From positions 1-53,112 of the forward strand of contig JAEULA010000077.1 of NCBI GenBank assembly GCA_016793165.1: DNA of 53,112 bases, read 5' to 3'. The position numbers and the translations under genes were made by a program. Shown here piece after piece: positions 47,940 to 53,112 of this stretch. Position 1 is the stretch's first letter, and every line of letters starts with the position of its first letter. The notes beneath the pieces are model-generated. The model was given only the letters and a program-made list of their open reading frames with translations. It did not search any database and had not been told where the DNA came from. Source of the stretch: Alphaproteobacteria bacterium. GTDB lineage: Bacteria > Pseudomonadota > Alphaproteobacteria > CACIAM-22H2.

Positions 47940-49943
47940 TCAGATCTCCCGCGCCGCGATCTCGCCTTCGCGGATGGCGTCGCTCGCCCGCCGCGGGGCC
48001 ATGGCGTCGCCAATGAGCTTGAGCTCGAGGCCGCGGGCGCGGTCGGGGAGCAATGCGTGGAACAGGTCGTCGCGCGCCGAGGCGCCGAGCATGAAGACCA
48101 CGCCGCCGATGGGCGCGCGGCGCGAGACCTCGCGGGTGTACACGTCCATGATCTCGACGGCGTCGCGCTCGATGCGCACGATCTCCGCGTCCGAGGTGAA
48201 GCGCACGCCCATGCGACGCAGCATGCCGTGGACCTTGCCCCAGTCGCGGCTCGAGGCGAGGTCGGGCGAGCCCTGGCCCAGCGGCGTGACGAACTCGACG
48301 CCATGGCCCTTGCTCGCCAGCACCTCGGCGACGACCGCGCCCTGCCGGCCGCCGAGCGCGTCGGCGACGATCACGTTCGGCCCGAGCTTCGGCTCCTCGC
48401 GCAGGTAGTCCTGGTACGAATACACGTGCGGCAGGTCGGCGCCCGGCAGCCACGGGCCGTCCCACTTCTCGGGATGCAGCGGCGTCCAGCCGTGCCGGTG
48501 GCCCAGCGAGCCCGTCGCGATCACCACGCTCTCGAATCCCTCCGCGCGCAGCAGGTCGGCCGACACCGGGATGCCGAGCCGCACGCGCGCGCTCGTCTCT
48601 CCCAGGCGCGCTTTCAGCCACTCGACGACGCCGGTGAGCTCGACGCGGCTCGGTGCCTTGGCCCACAGCGCGACCTGGCCGCCGAGCGTCGTCTCGCGCT
48701 CGAACAGGGTCACGTCGTGGCCGCGCTTCGCGGCAGTGAGCGCGGCGCGCAGGCCCGCGGGGCCGCCGCCGACGACCGCGACTTTCTTGGCGCGCGCGGC
48801 CGGCTTGAGCTTGTCGTCGCCCAGCTCCAGCTCCGCGCCCGCGGCGGGGTTGTGGATGCAAGCGATCGCCGCCTGCGCGAAGATCGAGGACATGCACCAG
48901 TTGGCGCCGACGCAGGGCCGCACCTTGGCGCCCTCGCCCTTCGCCGCCTTCGACACCCACTCCGCGTCGGCGATCAGGGCACGCGCGAGCGCTACCATGT
49001 CGCAATCGCCCGCCGCGAGGTGATGCTCGGCCTCCTCGGGCGTGACGATGCGCCCGACGCCGACCACAGGCAGCTTCACCGCCGCCTTCACGCGGCGCGT
49101 CGCCGCCATCTGGAAGCCGTGCTCCTGCGGCGAGGTCGGGTAGATGAGCATGCGGTTGAGATACGTGCCGTGGCTGCACGAGATGTAGTCGAGATGACCC
49201 GTGGCCTCGAGGCGCTGCGCGATCTCCGCCCAGTCGTCCGGCCGCAAACCGCCGGCATGGCCGTCGTCGGAGTTGATGCGCACCCCCACGATCATGTCGG
49301 GGCCGGTCTCCTGGCGCGTGGCGTCGAGGATCTCGAGCACGATGCGCAGCCGGTTCTCGAGGCTGCCGCCGAAGATGTCCTGGCGATGGTTGGTCGCCGG
49401 TGACAGGAACTGGTTGAGCAGGTAGCCGTGCGACATCGAGTGGACCTCGACGCCGTCGAGCCCGCCTTCGCGGGCATAGCGTGCCGAGAGCCGGTAGCCC
49501 TCGATGATCGCCTTGATGTCCTCGACGGTCATCACGTGCGGCATCTCGCGATAGACCGAGCACGGGATCGCCGACGGCGCCCAGACCGGCAGGCCGTTGG
49601 CGACCGAGCTCGTCTCGCGACCGCGATGCCAGGGCTGACAGAGGATCTTGGTGCCGTGCTGCTGCACCGCCGCGGCGATCTTGCGGTACTCCGGCACCAT
49701 GCGCGGATCGAAGGCGAAGGCCTTGCCCTTGTAGGGCTGCGTCGTGGGATGGACGGCCATCGCCTCCATCGTGATGATGCCCACGCCGTTGCGCGCGCGC
49801 TCGGCGTAGTAGTGGAGATGCGCCTCGGTGAAGAGGTTGTCCTTCACCAGCAGCGTCGCGTGCGCGGCCATCCACACGCGGTTGCGGATCGTGTGCTTGC
49901 CGATGCGGATCGGGCTCAGCAGCGTCGGATAGGGCGTGCTCAT
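47940..49943 (-). CDS. OYE-family NADH:flavin oxidoreductase with FAD/NAD domain (TMADH/demethylase type), variant Fe-S motif
   Basis: This 667-residue protein is the third OYE-type enzyme of the window. The FMN barrel contains 'YLLNQFLSPATNHRQDIFGGS', and the FAD/NAD(P) domain starts VAVVGGGPAGLRAALTAAKRG. The linker has trimethylamine-dehydrogenase spacing, CVGANWC then eleven residues to the last cysteine: Cys344, Cys350 and Cys362, with Ala347 at the second ligand position. Relatives with this overall plan include enzymes that demethylate N-methylated amino acids, so an amine or betaine substrate is plausible. It follows the dppBCDF importer in the same direction (23-base gap after the ATPase gene), which suggests import and oxidation of one substrate. 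Confidence 0.88.
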   Translation of the reverse strand: MSTPYPTLLSPIRIGKHTIRNRVWMAAHATLLVKDNLFTEAHLHYYAERARNGVGIITMEAMAVHPTTQPYKGKAFAFDPRMVPEYRKIAAAVQQHGTKILCQPWHRGRETSSVANGLPVWAPSAIPCSVYREMPHVMTVEDIKAIIEGYRLSARYAREGGLDGVEVHSMSHGYLLNQFLSPATNHRQDIFGGSLENRLRIVLEILDATRQETGPDMIVGVRINSDDGHAGGLRPDDWAEIAQRLEATGHLDYISCSHGTYLNRMLIYPTSPQEHGFQMAATRRVKAAVKLPVVGVGRIVTPEEAEHHLAAGDCDMVALARALIADAEWVSKAAKGEGAKVRPCVGANWCMSSIFAQAAIACIHNPAAGAELELGDDKLKPAARAKKVAVVGGGPAGLRAALTAAKRGHDVTLFERETTLGGQVALWAKAPSRVELTGVVEWLKARLGETSARVRLGIPVSADLLRAEGFESVVIATGSLGHRHGWTPLHPEKWDGPWLPGADLPHVYSYQDYLREEPKLGPNVIVADALGGRQGAVVAEVLASKGHGVEFVTPLGQGSPDLASSRDWGKVHGMLRRMGVRFTSDAEIVRIERDAVEIMDVYTREVSRRAPIGGVVFMLGASARDDLFHALLPDRARGLELKLIGDAMAPRRASDAIREGEIAAREI

Positions 49944-49966
49944 GGTCTGTCTCGCAGTGGTCGGGA

Positions 49967-50911
49967 TCAGAGGCGGATGCAGGCGGCCTCGCCGCGGCCG
50001 GCCGCACGCAATCCGGGCTTGGCGCGACCGCAATCGTCGATCGCGCTGGCGCAGCGGCTCTTGAACGGGCAGCCCGGCGGCAGGTCGATCGGGCTCGGGA
50101 TCTCGCCCTCGAGGCGAATTCGCTCGGGCCGATGCGCGGGATCGGGCGGCAGGTGCGCCGACATCAGCGCGCGGGTGTAGGGATGGGCGGGCGCGTCGAA
50201 GATCTGCGCCGACGGGGCGCGCTCCATCACCGAGCCGAGATAGAGCACGAGGATCTCGTCGCTGATCAGCTTCAGCGTCCCGAGGTCGTGCGAGATGAAC
50301 AGCATTCCCGCCCCGCTCTCGGCCTTGATCTCCGCGAGGAGCTCGAGGATCCCGGCCCGCACCGACAGGTCGAGCGAGCTCGTCGGCTCGTCGAGGACGA
50401 TCAGCTTCGGATCGGTGGCGATGGCGCGCGCGACGCAGACGCGCTGCAGCTGGCCGCCGGACAGCTCGCTCGGATACCGGTCGAGCATGGCGCGGCCGAG
50501 ATGCACGCGCTCGGCCAGCGCCTCGGCGCGCGCGCGGCGCGCCGCGCCACCGAGATCCATGTGCAGAAGCAGCGGCTCCTCGATCAGGCGCCGCACCGAG
50601 TGCCGCGGATTGAGGGCGCTCCAGGGATCCTGGAAGACCATCTGCATCTGCGCGCGCAGCGGCCGGCAGTCCTTCTCGGGCAGGCTCGTGATGTCGCGCC
50701 CGTCGAACACGATCCGGCCGCCGGACGGCGTGAGCAGGCGCAGGACGGTGCGGCCGATGGTCGACTTGCCCGAGCCGCTCTCGCCGACCAGCCCGACCGT
50801 CTGGCCGGGACGGATCTCGAAGCTCACGCCGTTGACGGCATGCACGGTCTGCCCGCGCGGCCCGGGGAAGCGCTTCTCCAGATTCTCGACGGCGAGGATC
50901 GGCGCGCTCAT
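49967..50911 (-). CDS. ABC transporter ATPase, DppF/OppF type
   Basis: This 314-residue ATPase has Walker A GESGSGKS (43-50), 'MQMVFQDPWSALNPRHSV', the signature LSGGQLQR, Walker B VLDEPTSSLD, and the C-terminal oligopeptide domain with 'PPGCPFKSRCASA'. It partners the DppD-type ATPase encoded just before it, overlapping by four bases, and powers the importer with the two permeases. This importer keeps two separate ATPases, unlike the fused version at 4216-6258. Confidence 0.93.
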   Translation of the reverse strand: MSAPILAVENLEKRFPGPRGQTVHAVNGVSFEIRPGQTVGLVGESGSGKSTIGRTVLRLLTPSGGRIVFDGRDITSLPEKDCRPLRAQMQMVFQDPWSALNPRHSVRRLIEEPLLLHMDLGGAARRARAEALAERVHLGRAMLDRYPSELSGGQLQRVCVARAIATDPKLIVLDEPTSSLDLSVRAGILELLAEIKAESGAGMLFISHDLGTLKLISDEILVLYLGSVMERAPSAQIFDAPAHPYTRALMSAHLPPDPAHRPERIRLEGEIPSPIDLPPGCPFKSRCASAIDDCGRAKPGLRAAGRGEAACIRL

Positions 50912-51882
50912 GCGGGCCCCGGGTGATGGCAGCGCGCGAAATGGCCGCCGTCGACGGCAGCCCAGGGCGGCTCCGCGACGCAGGCTGGAGACGCCTTCGG
51001 GCAGCGCGGCCGATAGTGGCATCCGGGGGGCAGGTTGAAGAGGTCGGGCGGCGGGCCGCCGAAGACGCGGCCCGAGCCGATCGCGAGCCGCTCCGGCGTC
51101 GAATCGATCAGGTTGATCGTGTAGGGATGACGCGGGCGGGCGAAGACGTCGCGCGTCTCGCCCTGCTCCACGATGCTGCCGGCGTACATCACCGCGATCT
51201 CGTCGCAGTAGTGGGCCACGACACCGAGGTCGTGGGTGATGATGATCGCGCCCAGGCTGCGCTCGCGCACCGTGGCGCGAATCAGGTCGAGGATCTGCGC
51301 CTGCACCGTGACGTCCAGGCCGGTGGTCGGCTCGTCCGCGATGACGAGCTGCGGCTCGTTGATGAGCGCCATCGCGATCAGCACGCGCTGCGCCATCCCG
51401 CCCGAGAGCTCGTGCGGCCAGGCGCGGGCCCGGCGCTCCGGATCGGGCAGCCCGACCGCGGCCAGCATCTCGACCGCGCGGCGCGCCGCCGTCGCGGCGT
51501 CGGCGCCGCGATGGGCGCGGTGGACGCGCGCGAGCTGGTCGCCGATACGCGAAAGCGGATCGAGCGACGCGCGCGGGTTCTGCACGATCAGCGCGAGGCG
51601 GTCGCCGCGCAGCTTGTTGAGCTCGGCGGGCGGCAGCGTGACAAGGTCCCTGCCCTCGAAGCGCACCGCGCCGCCGACGATGAGCGCCGGCGGCTTGAGC
51701 AGGCCCATGATCGACAGCGCCGTGAGCGACTTGCCCGCGCCGGTCTCGCCGACGAGCCCGAGTACGCGGCCGCGCTCGAGGGCGAACGACACGCCGTTGA
51801 GCGCCTTCGCGACCCGGATCTCGTTGTCGAGCGAGCGCGAGATGAAGTGCGTGTGGAGGTTCTCGACCGCGAGCAGCGTCAT
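50908..51882 (-). CDS. ABC transporter ATPase, DppD/OppD type
   Basis: This 324-residue ATPase has Walker A GETGAGKS (45-52), Q-loop 'LIVQNPRASLDPL', signature LSGGMAQR, Walker B VIADEPTTGLD and the C-terminal 'PPGCHYRPRCPKA' region. Both neighbours overlap by four bases. The Walker A variant with Thr-Gly-Ala is common in this branch and should be functional. Confidence 0.93.
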   Translation of the reverse strand: MTLLAVENLHTHFISRSLDNEIRVAKALNGVSFALERGRVLGLVGETGAGKSLTALSIMGLLKPPALIVGGAVRFEGRDLVTLPPAELNKLRGDRLALIVQNPRASLDPLSRIGDQLARVHRAHRGADAATAARRAVEMLAAVGLPDPERRARAWPHELSGGMAQRVLIAMALINEPQLVIADEPTTGLDVTVQAQILDLIRATVRERSLGAIIITHDLGVVAHYCDEIAVMYAGSIVEQGETRDVFARPRHPYTINLIDSTPERLAIGSGRVFGGPPPDLFNLPPGCHYRPRCPKASPACVAEPPWAAVDGGHFARCHHPGPA

Positions 51883-52781
51883 CGGGCGGACTTGCGCTGC
51901 GGGTCGAGCAGGTCCTGCGCTCCGTCGCCGAACATGTTCAAGCCGAGGACCAGGACGATGAGCGCGGCGCCGGGGAAGATCGCCACCCACCACTGGCCGG
52001 TGACGATGAACTCGGCGCCCTGGCGGATCATCGCCCCCCATTCCGGCGTCGGCTGCTGGATGCCCACGCCGAGGAATGCGAGCGTCGCGCTGATGCGCAC
52101 GGCCCAGGCCGCGCGCACGGAGGTCTGCGCGATCGCGCCACGCAACGCGTTGGGCAGGAGATGGACGAAGAGGATCCGCCAGGTCGGGTTCCCCAACGCC
52201 TTGGCCGCCTCGACGAAGTTGTTCGAGCGCAGGGCCAGCACCTCCGCGCGCACGACGCGAACGAAGATCGGCGAGTCGATCAGGCCGATCACGAAGATGA
52301 CGTTGACCAGCGACTGGCCGGTCGCCGCGACGATGGCGAGCGCCAGGATGATGATCGGGAAGACGCGCAAGGCGTCGAACACCCGCATCACCACCTCGTC
52401 GAAGGTGCCGCCGCGATAGCCGGTCCACAGGCCGAGCGGCACGCCGAGCAGCAGACCGATGGCGACCGACGGCCCCGCGATGCCGAAGGCGTAGAGCGAG
52501 CCGTAGATCACGCGGCTGAACACATCCATGCCGTTGCCGTCGGTGCCGAACCAGAAGCGCGCGCTCGGCGGCTTGAGGACCTCGGTCGGATAGGCGCGCA
52601 CCGGATCGTGCGGCATCACCAGGAGATGGAACACGGCGAGGAAGGCGAAGAACAGGATGATCCCCGCGCCGATCGCCATGGTCGGACTGCGCCGGACGAT
52701 GCCGACGAGACGGTTCCAGATCCGCCCCCCGGGCGGGCGCGGGCGGTCGTCCTGCGTTTCGATGGTCGTCGCGGTGCTCAT
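51879..52781 (-). CDS. ABC transporter permease, DppC/OppC type
   Basis: This 300-residue inner-membrane protein has an N-terminal cytoplasmic tail, a first helix at about 35-55, the DppC landmark 'FWFGTDGNGMDVFSRVIYGS', an EAA loop ('FVEAAKALGNPTWRILFVHL') and the terminal 'FLGVGIQQPTPEWGAMI'. It overlaps the DppD gene and the DppB gene by four bases each, within one operon. Confidence 0.93.
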   Translation of the reverse strand: MSTATTIETQDDRPRPPGGRIWNRLVGIVRRSPTMAIGAGIILFFAFLAVFHLLVMPHDPVRAYPTEVLKPPSARFWFGTDGNGMDVFSRVIYGSLYAFGIAGPSVAIGLLLGVPLGLWTGYRGGTFDEVVMRVFDALRVFPIIILALAIVAATGQSLVNVIFVIGLIDSPIFVRVVRAEVLALRSNNFVEAAKALGNPTWRILFVHLLPNALRGAIAQTSVRAAWAVRISATLAFLGVGIQQPTPEWGAMIRQGAEFIVTGQWWVAIFPGAALIVLVLGLNMFGDGAQDLLDPQRKSAR

Positions 52782-53112
52782 GCTTCGATCGCCGCCCGCG
52801 GCTCGAGGAGGAAGGTCAGCACGTCGACGATGACGAAGACGACGATCGAGAACAACGCCAACACCATCACATAGCCCTGGACTACGGCGAAGTCGCCGGA
52901 CGTGATCGCGTGCAGACCGTACTGGCCGATACCGCCCCAGGCGAAGACGTACTCGATCAGCGAGGCCGTCCCCACCAGACCGGTGACCTCCGTGCCGATG
53001 AAGGCGATGACGGGCACGAGCGCGTTGCGCCAGACGATGGCCCGCACGTCGCGCTCCGGCAGGCCGGCGGCGCGGGCGAGCCGGACATAGTCGCGGCCCA
53101 GCACCTCGAGCG
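52778..53112 (-). CDS. ABC transporter permease, DppB/OppB type (cut by window edge)
   Basis: Only the last 110 or so residues are present; the gene continues beyond the right edge. The visible part has the EAA coupling loop 'LGRDYVRLARAAGLPERDV', 'RNALVPVIAFIGTEVTGLVG' and 'EYVFAWGGIGQYGLHAITSGDF', all standard for DppB. A binding-protein gene probably lies upstream outside the window. A GTG at 53102-53104 is in frame but internal, so it is not the true start. Confidence 0.9.
   Translation of the reverse strand, partial: LEVLGRDYVRLARAAGLPERDVRAIVWRNALVPVIAFIGTEVTGLVGTASLIEYVFAWGGIGQYGLHAITSGDFAVVQGYVMVLALFSIVVFVIVDVLTFLLEPRAAIEA

Overview
The window is 53 kb of uniformly GC-rich, densely packed bacterial DNA. 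It reads as an accessory catabolic and uptake region of a metabolically versatile Gram-negative, most likely a soil or freshwater alphaproteobacterium. That placement is inference from the very high GC, the excess of solute-binding proteins, the Tat signal, the GTG starts and the palindromic intergenic repeats; no rRNA or marker gene is present to confirm it. I see no tRNA, rRNA, CRISPR array, transposase or phage gene.

Left block (0.85-11.7 kb, all +): a complete family-5 (peptide/opine/nickel type) ABC importer made of a Tat-type binding protein, two permeases and a fused double ATPase. After a long palindromic repeat come a two-domain sulfurtransferase, a 4,5-dihydroxyphthalate decarboxylase-like protein, a large FMN/FAD/Fe-S 'old yellow enzyme' (OYE) reductase with one altered cluster cysteine, and a DAO-type FAD oxidase. 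This looks like an uptake-plus-oxidation locus for an unidentified small molecule. It is followed by a short decayed ABC-exporter fragment.

Middle (12-36.7 kb): an orphan family-5 binding protein (-); a beta-lactamase-fold serine hydrolase (+); a secreted protein with a 252-bp tandem repeat and a PEP-CTERM-like tail (+); a Wzx-type flippase (+); and glpD (-). Next is a minus-strand operon of a second OYE, an epimerase, a complete NMT1-type ABC importer and an alpha/beta hydrolase. Diverging from it are a methyltransferase and a 98-residue protein. Then come an orphan family-5 binding protein (-), an AtzG-like small subunit plus amidase (+), two tandem orphan TrpX-like binding proteins (+), a phytoene-dehydrogenase-like oxidoreductase (-) and a histidine-phosphatase-like lipoprotein that seems to lack its second catalytic histidine (+).

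Right block (36.8-53.1 kb): another orphan family-5 binding protein (-); a VOC protein diverging from a LysR regulator; then a dehydrogenase, galD, galB and a GlcG/HbpS-like gene (+), which give the middle two steps of gallate/4-oxalomesaconate degradation without the ring dioxygenase or the aldolase. On the minus strand lies a tightly overlapping GMC dehydrogenase - small subunit - AllA-like lyase - ThuA operon. Beyond a second copy of the palindromic repeat are a carboxymuconolactone-decarboxylase-like gene, a third OYE (again with one cluster cysteine missing) and a family-5 importer (dppBCDF order) that runs off the right edge.

The theme is one of transporters paired with flavin/Fe-S oxidoreductases. 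Three OYE-type reductases each sit beside an importer, and three family-5 binding proteins have no permease of their own here. The best candidates for something undescribed are the two OYE loci with variant cluster ligands and the GMC/AllA/ThuA operon.
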